Origin: Gammaproteobacteria bacterium
GTDB taxonomy: Bacteria; Pseudomonadota; Gammaproteobacteria; GRL18
Reading direction: 5' to 3'
Length of the DNA stretch: 64,000 nt
Assembly: GCA_027012135.1 (NCBI GenBank)
Contig: JALUZF010000162.1
Coordinates: 62,001-126,000 of the forward strand
Within the stretch, counting starts at the first letter, position 1; each line of letters opens with the position of its first letter. A program made the translations under genes and the position numbers. A model generated the notes under the pieces. It did no database searches and was not told where the DNA came from. It saw only the letters and a list, made by a program, of their open reading frames with translations. Positions 1-7,364 of the stretch are shown here, one piece after another.

Positions 1-1
1 T

Positions 2-241
2 CCTGATTACAGCGGAAACAAAATGTATAATTCACTAGGAAACTTATTAATTAATCCAAAAATAGGAATGCTGTTTATTGATTTCCCTTCAGCATTACGT
101 TTGCGAGTTAATGGTCATGCTGAGATTTTAAATGATCTTGATAGTTATAAAGAACAATGGTCAACAGCAAAAAGATTTGTAAAAATAACAGTAAATCAAG
201 TTTTCTGGAACTGTAAAAAAAGAATACCAAAGTCCGTATGA
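2..241 (+). CDS. PNPOx-like FMN-binding protein, C-terminal part
   Basis: The frame is open back to the window edge, so only the C-terminal 79 residues are visible. The visible start PDYSGNKMYNSLGNLL and the following IGMLFIDFPSALRLRVNG match the FMN-binding barrel of pyridoxamine-5'-phosphate-oxidase-fold proteins, where an N-x-(M/F)-x-x-S/T-L-G-N stretch precedes a LLFIDF strand. The end (KITVNQVFWNCKKRIPK) also fits small putative flavin oxidoreductases of this fold. The substrate is unknown. AT-rich codon use matches the next genes; it may be the gene of a gene cassette. An ATG at 23 is internal to the domain and is not the likely start. Confidence 0.65.
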   Translation, partial: PDYSGNKMYNSLGNLLINPKIGMLFIDFPSALRLRVNGHAEILNDLDSYKEQWSTAKRFVKITVNQVFWNCKKRIPKSV

Positions 242-320
242 GGTTAACCTCAATAGTTAGCCCAACAAGAATTTGAATTGGATTAATTGGTCTATGCGAC
301 TTTTTAAAAAGTATTGAGTG

Positions 321-364
321 TTGGTCAAGGTCATCATATTTTAACAGCGTCTTTCCTTGACCAA
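321..364. repeat. 10-bp perfect inverted repeat
   Basis: TTGGTCAAGG (321-330) and CCTTGACCAA (355-364) are perfect complements around a 24-base loop. They lie between the PNPOx-like fragment and the small membrane protein. This could be a terminator stem without a T-run, an operator, or part of a cassette recombination site: a GCCCAAC box lies at 260-266 and GTTGGTC at 320-326. Confidence 0.4.
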
Positions 365-376
365 GAGCTCAATTAA

Positions 377-694
377 ATGGGCATTATGGATTTTCTTACA
401 TTTAAAAGTTTTATTAGCACCGAGGCATTAATAGTTTTTTATTACCTTGGAGCACTTATACTGCCTATCTGTATCTGGCTTTTGCTTACCTGGCTTACAC
501 AAAAATATGAATTGCTCAATAGTGCATATAAAGGTGGTAAGGAAATAATATGGAAATCATTAGATAGAAAGCAGAAAACAAAACTAATAATATTTTTTGT
601 AATAGCGTTTCTGTTTATGGAGCTATTTTGGAGAATGTTATTTGAATTTTTAATTGCTTACATGCAAATGCGGGATGCATTATTGCAGATTTGA
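377..694 (+). CDS. Small two-helix membrane protein, unknown function
   Basis: A 105-residue protein with two hydrophobic segments, about residues 17-40 (LIVFYYLGALILPICIWLLL) and 70-96 (LIIFFVIAFLFMELFWRMLF), joined by a basic, polar loop. This gives a helical hairpin in the inner membrane. It weakly resembles DUF4282-type small membrane proteins, but I cannot assign a family. The gene ends ten bases before an attC-like site and is AT-rich, as expected for an integron cassette. The ATG at 386 (MDFLTF) is an alternative start. Confidence 0.5.
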   Translation: MGIMDFLTFKSFISTEALIVFYYLGALILPICIWLLLTWLTQKYELLNSAYKGGKEIIWKSLDRKQKTKLIIFFVIAFLFMELFWRMLFEFLIAYMQMRDALLQI

Positions 695-703
695 CTATGA
701 ATG

Positions 704-768
704 CACTAACCAATCATTCAACCAGATTGGCACAAAATCACAACTACTGGTTTACTCAAATGTTTAGA
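704..768 (+). repeat. attC-like recombination site (candidate)
   Basis: The site begins with CACTAAC (704-710) and ends with GTTTAGA (762-768). Inside, CAATCATTCAACCAG and CTGGTTTACTCAAAT pair through AACCAG/CTGGTT and CTAA/TTAG. The layout of TAAC, spacer, TCATTCAA, stem, CTCAA and GTTTAG resembles the short attC sites of resistance-integron cassettes. It fits exactly between one stop codon (694) and the next start (785). The outer boxes deviate from RYYYAAC/GTTRRRY, so the call is tentative. Confidence 0.42.
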
Positions 769-784
769 ATAAAGAAAAATAGAG

Positions 785-1198
785 ATGCGAAAAATTATTT
801 TAATTATCACCGTTCTTATGGTTGGATGGTACGGAAATTTACTTTATAAACAAAATGGTTTTTCGTTTATGCATAGTTCGGTAACTGTTTCTGATTTAGA
901 AGAACAAGTAAAATGTATAACAAAAGATGGTAATGTTATATATGGAAGCATACCAAAAGGAACTGTATGTGAGAAATTTGAACCGATTAAAGGTTCACTA
1001 ACAGTAGTTCCAGGTACAACCTATAAAAATAATAAATCAAAAAATCATGTAACATCAAGATTTAAATGTGATGGAAGGCAATATTGTAGCCAAATGAGTT
1101 CCAGAGCAGAGGCTGTGTTTTTTATAAGGAATTGTCCAAATACAAAGATGGATGGTGATTTTGATGGGGTGCCATGTGAAAATGATTCTCGCTTTTAA
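785..1198 (+). CDS. Membrane-anchored Excalibur-domain protein
   Basis: A 137-residue protein with an N-terminal hydrophobic segment (residues 3-17), probably an uncleaved anchor or signal peptide, a low-complexity linker, and a C-terminal Excalibur calcium-binding domain at about 93-137. The domain shows its typical pattern: FKCDGRQYCSQM, a second Cys in the NCPNT motif, then the D-x-D-x-D-G-V-P-C-E loop (MDGDFDGVPCE). The four cysteines probably form disulfides outside the cytoplasm. The substrate or role is not evident. It starts 17 bases after the attC-like site at 704-768 and is AT-rich. Confidence 0.7.
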   Translation: MRKIILIITVLMVGWYGNLLYKQNGFSFMHSSVTVSDLEEQVKCITKDGNVIYGSIPKGTVCEKFEPIKGSLTVVPGTTYKNNKSKNHVTSRFKCDGRQYCSQMSSRAEAVFFIRNCPNTKMDGDFDGVPCENDSRF

Positions 1199-1229
1199 TC
1201 TAATAAAGGATTTAAGTTAGAGATTAAAA

Positions 1230-1400
1230 ATTTAACCAACAACAAATTATCAAATTATTGGCCAGCCATAAAATAAAAGTCAGAATATAAATTATTATTA
1301 AAATAATTATCCTTATTTTGAAGTTCTGTTTATAACAAAAAGTAATAAATTGAGGCTGTCCTGTAATACTCTACTCGGACAACCAAAAGCAGTGTTATAT
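1230..1400 (+). repeat. Long attC-like site (candidate)
   Basis: ATTTAAC (1230-1236, fits RYYYAAC) and GTTATAT (1394-1400) can pair at six of seven positions. Inside, GGCCAGCC (1260-1267) pairs with GGCTGTCC (1354-1361), and ATTATT with the following AATA, making a long imperfect stem like the larger attC sites of chromosomal integrons. The 3' arm motif TTATGGCTGTCCTGTAAT recurs in variant form at 2003, 2338, 3678 and 3813. The 171-base length is above the usual range. Confidence 0.38.
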
Positions 1401-1428
1401 GCAAGACTGTTGATAACATGGAGAAACT

Positions 1429-1884
1429 ATGAGAATTGAAGATGTTGATGAAAAGCAGATATATGGAATATCGGTAAGAACAACTAATACAAACGAAATG
1501 AATCCTGAAACGGCTAAAATAGGAAAAACATGGCAAAAATTTTTCAGTGAAGTTTCTGTTAATTATCAAGGTGGTGAAAAGGTCTATGGTGTTTATTATA
1601 ACTATGAGTCTGATGCTAATGGTGAATTTAATGTACTGGCAGGAATAGAAAAAGCTAATAATTCTCTTGAGAAAGTTTTTATCCAGAAAGGAAGGTATTT
1701 AGTTTTTGAGGGAAAAGCAGCATCGCCTGATGATAAAGTGCGAGTGCAAGCAGTAATAGAAACTTGGGGGAAAGTATGGGATTACTTTAGTAACGAAAAA
1801 TCAGAGCATAAAAGAGCCTACAAAACAGATTTTGAGCACTACAAAAATCAAACTGAAATAGATATATATATTTCTATTTTATAA
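1429..1884 (+). CDS. GyrI-like / integron-associated effector-binding protein
   Basis: A 151-residue stand-alone effector-binding domain of the AraC-effector/GyrI-like superfamily, closest in layout to integron cassette protein Cass2. Visible hallmarks are ISVRTTN at the N-terminus, VYGVYYNYESD in the middle, FVFEGKA-like YLVFEGKAAS, an AVIETWGKVWDYF helix, and the C-terminal FEHYKNQTEIDIYISI signature. No DNA-binding domain is present. Such proteins bind small cationic or drug-like ligands in a hydrophobic pocket; the ligand here is unknown. It lies between two attC-like sites. Confidence 0.75.
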   Translation: MRIEDVDEKQIYGISVRTTNTNEMNPETAKIGKTWQKFFSEVSVNYQGGEKVYGVYYNYESDANGEFNVLAGIEKANNSLEKVFIQKGRYLVFEGKAASPDDKVRVQAVIETWGKVWDYFSNEKSEHKRAYKTDFEHYKNQTEIDIYISIL

Positions 1885-2262
1885 ATTAAGCACATAAACA
1901 TGCTATTTCATGAAAGTGTGATAAATGAGGGAAGATGTGTGGACAGTCATCATTTAGTGTATTGAAAAATTTCAGAGGGTGTCAAATTGCACTTCAGTTA
2001 ATATAAATTATGGCAGCCCTATAATACTATTGTACCCATTTTCTTATACTTGTCCGGATGGCAGTTAGTAAATGGAAACCTGTTTTCTACTGTAGCCCTG
2101 ATGCAGGAGTAAAATTGCTTCAGCCCGCCTTCTGTAGTTACCATCTTTATTAAATTGTACGATTTTTTTAACCGTCGACGTACAGGACGACTCAGTTCCG
2201 TTATAATATTATTTATACTTAAGCTTTGTTTGATCAGATTTTTTTGGTTAATTTCTTTGATC

Positions 2263-2400
2263 GATAAACAAAACTTAACTTCCATTTATATGGACACCAT
2301 TTTTGAACAGCTATTTAGTGTGTATCTATTTTTGAAATATAAATTACGGCTGTTCTGTAATGCTTAGAATAAAATAAGTCGAAACTGTAGGTTGTTTATG
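2263..2400 (+). repeat. Long attC-like site (candidate)
   Basis: GATAAAC (2263-2269) pairs with GTTTATG (2394-2400) at six of seven bases. GAACAGC (2305-2311) pairs perfectly with GCTGTTC (2349-2355), within the family motif TTACGGCTGTTCTGTAAT. Spacing and orientation match the site at 1230-1400. An alternative 5' box ACTTAAC lies at 2273-2279. Confidence 0.38.
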
Positions 2401-2481
2401 CTGAATTCTGATTTCTGGAAGGTTAACTATTTATTTAGGTTCATAGCTATAACATAAAATTGATTTTTAAAGATTGGATTC

Positions 2482-2542
2482 GTCCAACAAACGGTTCATA
2501 TTGTGGTTCGTTTCTCATACAATCTAACCTTATTCGTTAGGC
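2482..2542 (+). repeat. Short attC-like site (best candidate)
   Basis: GTCCAAC (2482-2488) fits RYYYAAC and GTTAGGC (2536-2542) fits GTTRRRY. The 61-base length is that of classic short attC sites. Between the boxes, GGTT pairs with AACC and ATTGT with ACAAT, leaving single extrahelical bases and asymmetric spacers as attC bottom strands do. The box order places the cassettes on the plus strand. Confidence 0.55.
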
Positions 2543-2546
2543 ATAA

Positions 2547-2577
2547 AAAGCCTCAATAAATACTGAGGCTTTGGAAA
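2547..2577 (-). terminator. Rho-independent terminator of the PEP-CTERM gene
   Basis: AAAGCCTCA (2547-2555) and TGAGGCTTT (2564-2572) form a perfect nine-base stem with an eight-base loop. Read on the minus strand it is followed by a T-run. It lies about 20 bases past the PEP-CTERM stop codon. The A-rich left flank means it could also work on the plus strand. Confidence 0.75.
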
Positions 2578-2592
2578 AGTTGAATTAATTGA

Positions 2593-3279
2593 TTATGCTG
2601 TTTTCTTTTTCCTTGAAAATCCAATTCCAGCTAAACCAAGACCCAATAGAGTAATAGCTGAAGGCTCTGGTACATTACTTTGACCTTGACGAAAAGCTAC
2701 TTCTCCAATTGCACAACTAGTATAGTTGGCTGGCTGCTGAGGGCATGCCGACATATCAAAGCGAATATACTGTGTGCTAATGGGCGAAAATGAAAATACG
2801 TCGGCAAAATAGGGTGCAGGATAAGGGGAATTATCAGTTGGTGATAAACCTAAAGATAATACGGAGAAATTTATTCCATCTGTTGAAGTAAACAAATCAA
2901 GTACGCCAATACCGGCTGCCTCTTCGTTCCATAGTGCTAAAGCATCTATAGTTTGTAACGAACCAAGGTTATAAGTAACACTAGCACTATTACTGCCAGG
3001 ATTACTAAACCATTCGAAACCGGAGTAAGTAGATGTGTGTGAAGGGTTGGATGCAATATAACTATCAAAATCTGTAACGCCACTGGTATACCCAATTGCT
3101 AAGCCATTTTGATTCAAAGTATCATTAATTGAACCAGACCCTGGTCCGCCGCTGTTAATTTGAGCACTGGTTGCGCTCAAAATTGGCCCTGCATTTACGC
3201 CACTTGCAATACCAAATAATCCTAAAAATATAATCAGAAATTTTGCTCTGCAAGATAACAGGGTTATAAAAGTTCTCAT
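2593..3279 (-). CDS. PEP-CTERM sorting domain protein, discoidin-like
   Basis: A 228-residue exported protein. The N-terminus has a basic start and a hydrophobic core ending at about GVNAG (signal peptide, cleavage near residue 31). The C-terminus carries the PEP-CTERM tripartite signal: VPEPSAI, a hydrophobic helix LLGLGLAGIGF, then SRKKKTA. Exosortase would process this. The middle has Gly/Ser/Asn-rich beta sequence and a pattern like F5/8-type-C (discoidin) folds: VTYNLGSLQTIDALALWNE and IRFDMSAC. It runs opposite to its neighbours and has its own terminator, so it probably has its own promoter. Exosortase is not in this window. Confidence 0.82.
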   Translation of the reverse strand: MRTFITLLSCRAKFLIIFLGLFGIASGVNAGPILSATSAQINSGGPGSGSINDTLNQNGLAIGYTSGVTDFDSYIASNPSHTSTYSGFEWFSNPGSNSASVTYNLGSLQTIDALALWNEEAAGIGVLDLFTSTDGINFSVLSLGLSPTDNSPYPAPYFADVFSFSPISTQYIRFDMSACPQQPANYTSCAIGEVAFRQGQSNVPEPSAITLLGLGLAGIGFSRKKKTA

Positions 3280-3936
3280 AAATATCTCCTTTTCATAAAA
3301 TGGTTATTAAAAGCTACACTCAAACTAAAGCATTATATATGCCATATATTGCAACTATCTGCTTTGTAAATGGTTTTTTATTTTTAATTTCACCGCATCA
3401 AATGCAGTGTAAAAAATACTGACATTTATAATAACTAAAGTTTAGAGCGACAGTTCACCCTTGAGTACCGGTAATCCCCCCGAAAAATAACTCTTTTCAT
3501 AAGTAGAATTTTCTATTAAATTATTAATGAGGAGAACCTACAATGAAGAAGTCCAGATTTACAGAATCCCAGATTATCGGCATTCTGAAAGAAGCTGAAT
3601 CCGGCGTACCAGTCCCAATCGTATTCGAATGGCAGTAATGGGGGAGTTCTTTCACCAGGGCGTATTATCAATTAAGTATAAATTATGGCTGTCCTGTAAT
3701 AGTCTTTCAATTGCAATTTTTTATATGGTTTTAATTTATGAAAACCAACAAAGATTCATAAAACAAGGTGTTAATAAACACCCATGAATAAAATAGCCTA
3801 CTTAAAAAATCCATAAATTATGGGTATCCTATATTGCCAAATGTATGTTTTACTGAGGTTAAAAACACCGCATGATGATTTTGATAACCACTAAAGCCTT
3901 AACGCAGCTGTTAGGCTTTACAGAAGGAAAAATGGT
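3280..3936. other. Intergenic stretch with IS remnant and attC-like fragments
   Basis: Beyond the IS3 remnant (3543-3638), this 657-base stretch holds two more copies of the recurrent 3' arm motif at 3678-3703 (TTATGGCTGTCCTGTAAT) and 3813-3836 (TTATGGGTATCCTATATT). At 3891-3919, AAAGCCTTAAC faces GTTAGGCTTT, giving a near-perfect hairpin that ends in a GTTAGGC core (3910-3916) just before the VOC gene. No intact gene is seen. Confidence 0.4.
3543..3638 (+). pseudogene. IS3-family transposase orfA, N-terminal remnant
   Basis: A 31-codon frame begins with MKKSRFTESQIIGILKEAESG, the helix-turn-helix start of IS3-family OrfA proteins. It then diverges (VPVPIVFEWQ) and stops at TAA 3636-3638. 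A good ribosome site (GAGGAGAA) precedes the ATG. The rest of orfA and all of orfB are missing. A CCCCCCGAAAAATAA stretch about 70 bases upstream could be the left end of the element. The remnant directly abuts an attC-like 3' arm without its 5' partner. Confidence 0.75.
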
Positions 3937-4491
3937 ATGAGATTCAAGGGAGTGCATCATGTGGAGTTTTCAGTGCTTAAATATGATGAATCAATTAAGT
4001 TTTTTGATAAAATGTTCGGGTGGCTGGGATATAAAAGCTTCTGGACTCTCGATATTGATTACCGATCAACCTATTATATGGCGAGATTTCCTCTCTTCCA
4101 TAGCTATATTGGTATCCAGCCTGCAAAGACTGGTAATAAACTAAAATCATCTGAGCATCAAACGGGTATTCATCATATAGCTCTTTGGGCTAAAAGCAGA
4201 AAAGAGGTTGATTCCTTTTATAAAGAGTTTTTGAGTAAGAATAATATTGAAGTAACAGACCCGCCGTCAGAATACCCAACATATACACCGGGCTATTATG
4301 CGGTATTCTTTAATGACCCAATAACAGGGATACATTTCGAGCTGGCTTATACGCCATTAATACCTTCCGTATCTTCTTATTTTAGATGGTTGAAAATATT
4401 AAAAAAGATATGGCAAAAGCATCCGGAGTGGAAGAAACCACCATGGAAAGAGGCTATGCGAAAATTACCTTCAAAAAATGAGCAAGCCTAA
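3937..4491 (+). CDS. VOC family (glyoxalase/dioxygenase fold) protein
   Basis: A 184-residue protein with the two beta-alpha-beta-beta-beta modules of the vicinal oxygen chelate fold. Candidate metal ligands are in GVHHVEFSV (residues 5-13), TGIHHIALWA (about residues 68-77) and GIHFELAYTP (about 131-140). The C-terminal tail is basic and Trp-rich (WLKILKKIWQKHPEWKKPPW). The family includes glyoxalase I, ring-cleaving dioxygenases and fosfomycin-resistance enzymes; I cannot choose the reaction. It starts 20 bases after a GTTAGGC core, as a cassette gene would. Confidence 0.72.
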   Translation: MRFKGVHHVEFSVLKYDESIKFFDKMFGWLGYKSFWTLDIDYRSTYYMARFPLFHSYIGIQPAKTGNKLKSSEHQTGIHHIALWAKSRKEVDSFYKEFLSKNNIEVTDPPSEYPTYTPGYYAVFFNDPITGIHFELAYTPLIPSVSSYFRWLKILKKIWQKHPEWKKPPWKEAMRKLPSKNEQA

Positions 4492-4506
4492 AATATATTT
4501 GCATTT

Positions 4507-4563
4507 AACTGTTAAAAGGCAATAAATTTCATAGAGCAAATTTTTTCTAACCCTTTAACAGTT
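4507..4563. repeat. 13-bp inverted repeat after the VOC gene
   Basis: AACTGTTAAAAGG (4507-4519) and CCCTTTAACAGTT (4551-4563) pair with one mismatch across a 31-base loop. It begins 16 bases after the VOC stop. A box ATTTAAC (4503-4509) overlaps the left arm, so this could be the proximal part of a cassette site. A ribosome-independent terminator is less likely because there is no T-run. Confidence 0.4.
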
Positions 4564-4711
4564 TAATTGATCTATCTTGCTATTCACTGTGGTTTTCAGT
4601 ATAAAATTGTAACAAACCTATATATGGAATCATTTACATAGTTTGGTAATGGCAGGTTTTTCCCATAAAGGAATAATTATTGGCTACCCATAAAATAGTC
4701 CCGAGGTTTCC

Positions 4712-5467
4712 GTGAAGCTTGAGTTCAAAGATCATTTTTCTGAAAACTCAGAAGAATATAATAAATTTCGACCAAAATACCCGGCAGAACTATTTGCTTA
4801 TCTGGCCTCGGTGTCTAAGCAACACAAGAAAGCGTGGGATTGTGCTACTGGTACTGGGCAATCTGCTCTATCATTATCCGAATATTACTCAACTGTCATT
4901 GCTACTGATGCAAGTAAAATTCAAATTGAAAATGCTGAAACAAAGCAGGGGGTTATTTATCAAGTTGCGACAGCAGAAAATAGTAATATAGACGGCCGTT
5001 CAATTGATTTAATTACAGTAGCACAGGCATGTCATTGGTTTAACATTGATGCTTTTGCAATGGAAGTAAATCGAGTATTAAAAAAACAGGGGATTGTTGC
5101 AATATGGTCATATAATTTACTATCAATCCAGGGTGATATTGATGAAATTGTATCCAGTTTATATCACGATATACTTGGCGAATATTGGCCGGTAGAACGA
5201 AAAATGGTGGAAAACGGTTATAAAAATTTTCAGCTGCCATTTAAAGAAATTGAAACGCCTTTATTTAATATGTCTGCCAACTGGAATTTATATCAATTAA
5301 CAGGTTATTTGTGTACATGGTCAGCTACCAATAAATATAAGAAAAAGTGTGGCCTTAATCCAGTAGAGATTGTGTATGATCAACTTGCTGATCTTTGGGG
5401 TAAACCTGAAAAAAAATTATCTGTGAAATGGCCTTTGAGTATTCGAATATGGCAAAAAATCACATAG
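4712..5467 (+). CDS. Class I SAM-dependent methyltransferase
   Basis: A 251-residue methyltransferase starting with GTG after a GAGG ribosome site (4703-4706). Motif I is WDCATGTGQSA (about residues 42-52, usual form D-x-G-x-G), followed by the acidic loop VIATDAS (62-68), and motif IV-like IDLITVAQACHWFN (about 97-110). This CHWF form is typical of UbiE/YcgJ-like small-molecule methyltransferases. The C-terminal YLCTWSATNKYKK segment also belongs to that group. Substrate unknown. AT-rich; upstream bases 4679-4696 resemble the 5' arm of the attC-like sites. Confidence 0.82.
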   Translation: MKLEFKDHFSENSEEYNKFRPKYPAELFAYLASVSKQHKKAWDCATGTGQSALSLSEYYSTVIATDASKIQIENAETKQGVIYQVATAENSNIDGRSIDLITVAQACHWFNIDAFAMEVNRVLKKQGIVAIWSYNLLSIQGDIDEIVSSLYHDILGEYWPVERKMVENGYKNFQLPFKEIETPLFNMSANWNLYQLTGYLCTWSATNKYKKKCGLNPVEIVYDQLADLWGKPEKKLSVKWPLSIRIWQKIT

Positions 5468-5571
5468 CTGTGACTATTATTCAAAGAGCTAAAAGCTTTA
5501 ATACTCATGCACTGTCAATAAGCTGTTTGCCCGAATGTGATCCAGGATGTTGGTTTTACAGGTAGTATTAT

Positions 5572-6078
5572 ATGTTCAAAAAAATATTTAATAATTTAAG
5601 TTTGACCATTTATATTCAAATTTGGGAGGATAGAATAAAAGCGACTGAAATAAATTCTGGCAAGATATATGATGAAAAGCCATTTATAGCGATAAAGAAA
5701 AATGCTAAAGGTGAAGAAACCGTTACTGCTGTTGGCAGCAGTGTAGAGTTATTAAAAAATGATTCAGGTATAAAGGTTATTAAGCCCTTTTCTCATCCGA
5801 GAACATTAATCTCCAATTTTGTGGTTGCTCAAAAGCTTTTACAGTATATTATTCACTCGTTATCAAAACAAAAACAGAAGTTTCTTCTTATCTCGCCATT
5901 AATCGTAATTCACCCAATGGAGAAATTAGAAGGTGGCTTAACTCAAATTGAGTTTAGAGCTTTTAAAGAACTTGCATTAGGGGCGGGTTCAAGAGAGGCT
6001 TTAATTTATCAGGGGCCTGAACTCAATATTTATAATTTTGATTATGATAATATTAAAAAAAATGAAAAAGAGCCTTAA
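5572..6078 (+). CDS. Truncated MreB-like protein
   Basis: A 168-residue protein matching only part of the actin-like MreB fold. IYDEKPFIAIKK and ETVTAVGSSV match the early MreB strands. IKPFSHPRTLISNF precedes the helix, and EGGLTQIEFRAFKELALGAGSREALIYQGPEL matches the MreB segment that usually reads ERRAIRESALGAGAREV. The N-terminal nucleotide loop (GTANT) is replaced by SLTIYIQIWEDR, and the whole second half of MreB (about 180 residues) is absent. It probably cannot hydrolyse ATP and may bind or regulate true MreB. It is AT-rich and follows the cassette region. Confidence 0.6.
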   Translation: MFKKIFNNLSLTIYIQIWEDRIKATEINSGKIYDEKPFIAIKKNAKGEETVTAVGSSVELLKNDSGIKVIKPFSHPRTLISNFVVAQKLLQYIIHSLSKQKQKFLLISPLIVIHPMEKLEGGLTQIEFRAFKELALGAGSREALIYQGPELNIYNFDYDNIKKNEKEP

Positions 6079-6135
6079 ATTCCATGTAAGGCTGATATTG
6101 TCCGGAAAAAGGTTCTTTAAGATCGGGTCTAAGGT

Positions 6136-7143
6136 TTACTGATCCTTGGCAAAATCAAAGGAATCATAATAAAACTGTTCTTTTTTCATACCTTTATCCT
6201 GAAAACTGCTTTCTGCCGCTTTAATCATGGCCGGCGGGCCGCAGGCGTAGATGTCAAAAGTGGATAAATCATCAAAATCACTCAGTACGGCATCATGGAC
6301 ATAACCGGTTCGGCCATTCCAGCTGTTATCGGGTTCAGACAGTACCGGAACAAAATGAATATTGTCGTGTTCAGCGGCCCATTGTTCGGCCAGGTCACGC
6401 ATATACAGATCGCCTTTGGTGCGAACCCCCCAGTAAAGATAAATGGGGCGGGAGTCCTGTTCTGACAGGATGTGTTCAATAATACCTTTGAGGGGCGCAA
6501 AGCCGGTACCGCCGGCAATCATAAGTATTTCATCACGGGCATCTTCCCGGTAAAAGAAACTGCCGTGGGGACCTTCAATACGCAGCAGATCTTTGGGCTG
6601 CATGGTATTGAATACCCTGGAAGTAAACTGTCCGCCTTCCACCAGCCGGACATGCAGCTCCAGAAAGTCATCATTATGCGGAGCATTGGCAATGGAAAAG
6701 CTGCGGTGCCGGCCGTCTTCCAGAAGAATATCAATATACTGTCCCGGCAGAAACTGCAGGCGTTCAGAGGCGGGCAGTTTGATCAGCAACTGCATAACAT
6801 CATCCGCCAGGCGATTCATTTCATGAATACGGCAGGGCAGGGTCTTAATTTCTACGGCCTGACCCAGATCCACTTCCTCAACTTCAATAACCAGTTCGCT
6901 ATTCGGTTTTGCTTCGCAGAACAGTGCCAGATTCTGTTCTACATCACTGTCTTCAAGAGCAATCGGTGGTTCGTCATAGGAGACGCTGCCCTGCAGAATT
7001 TTACCTTTACAGGCACCGCAGGCGCCGTTTCGACAACCATAGCGCAGGTTGACCCCCTGTCTTAATGCGGCATCCAGAACGGTTTCTCCGGATTCAACAT
7101 AAAACTGATGTTCACTGGGCTGTATTTGAACTCGATGGCGCAT
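6136..7143 (-). CDS. 2Fe-2S ferredoxin / FAD / NAD(P)H flavin reductase
   Basis: A 335-residue three-domain electron-transfer protein. The N-terminal plant-type ferredoxin domain has Cys37, Cys42, Cys45 and Cys76 (CRNGACGAC then LFCEAKP). The FAD domain shows RSFS (147-150) and the NAD(P)H domain shows GGTGFAPL (211-218) and CGPPAM near residue 300. This order is that of CDP-6-deoxyglucoseen reductase (AscD/RfbI) and of reductase components of oxygenases. No oxygenase or deoxysugar genes are nearby, so it may serve as a general flavin or ferredoxin reductase, as similar orphan genes in gammaproteobacteria do. It is transcribed divergently from the 7365 gene. Confidence 0.85.
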   Translation of the reverse strand: MRHRVQIQPSEHQFYVESGETVLDAALRQGVNLRYGCRNGACGACKGKILQGSVSYDEPPIALEDSDVEQNLALFCEAKPNSELVIEVEEVDLGQAVEIKTLPCRIHEMNRLADDVMQLLIKLPASERLQFLPGQYIDILLEDGRHRSFSIANAPHNDDFLELHVRLVEGGQFTSRVFNTMQPKDLLRIEGPHGSFFYREDARDEILMIAGGTGFAPLKGIIEHILSEQDSRPIYLYWGVRTKGDLYMRDLAEQWAAEHDNIHFVPVLSEPDNSWNGRTGYVHDAVLSDFDDLSTFDIYACGPPAMIKAAESSFQDKGMKKEQFYYDSFDFAKDQ

Positions 7144-7364
7144 AACGGACCTCTATAATTATTACTGATATCCTGCCCGTGTCAGGCATAGCCCTCTGAT
7201 TCTAATGAAAATAAGGGATATAAGCAGGATGCAAGAATATATCTCATTTTAGATAGGATGAAAAGAATAAGCAGCAAAAAATAAAGAAAAAAATGCTCTG
7301 GACGCCAATAATAGTATAACTTGAGGTATTACCAGGGAATATAGTCTGTTATCAGGAGTTTATT

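Larger units (their letters stand above)
1885..2592. other. Gene-poor AT-rich stretch with attC-like stems
   Basis: I see no convincing gene here. Small open frames at 2155-2367 (+) and 2019-2285 (-) lack ribosome sites and recognisable domains. The stretch contains GGACAGTCAT (1941-1950) facing ATTATGGCAGCCC (about 2007-2019), and GAACAGC (2305-2311) facing GCTGTTC (2349-2355). A GATAAAC box (2263-2269) pairs with GTTTATG (2394-2400). I read these as two or three cassette recombination sites with little or no coding sequence between them. Confidence 0.4.

Noticed and set aside
2019-2285. 88-residue minus-strand frame in the cassette gap
   Set aside because: No ribosome site, no domain, and it overlaps attC-like stems; probably chance.
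2155-2367. 70-residue plus-strand frame, hydrophobic
   Set aside because: Overlaps an attC-like stem and has no ribosome site; AT-rich chance hydrophobicity.
1-5571. Prophage or genomic island other than integron
   Set aside because: No phage, conjugation or complete transposase genes are seen; single-gene units with repeats fit cassettes better.
6472-7065. 197-residue plus-strand frame opposite the flavin reductase
   Set aside because: Mirror reading of a recognised gene with clear 2Fe-2S, FAD and NAD motifs.
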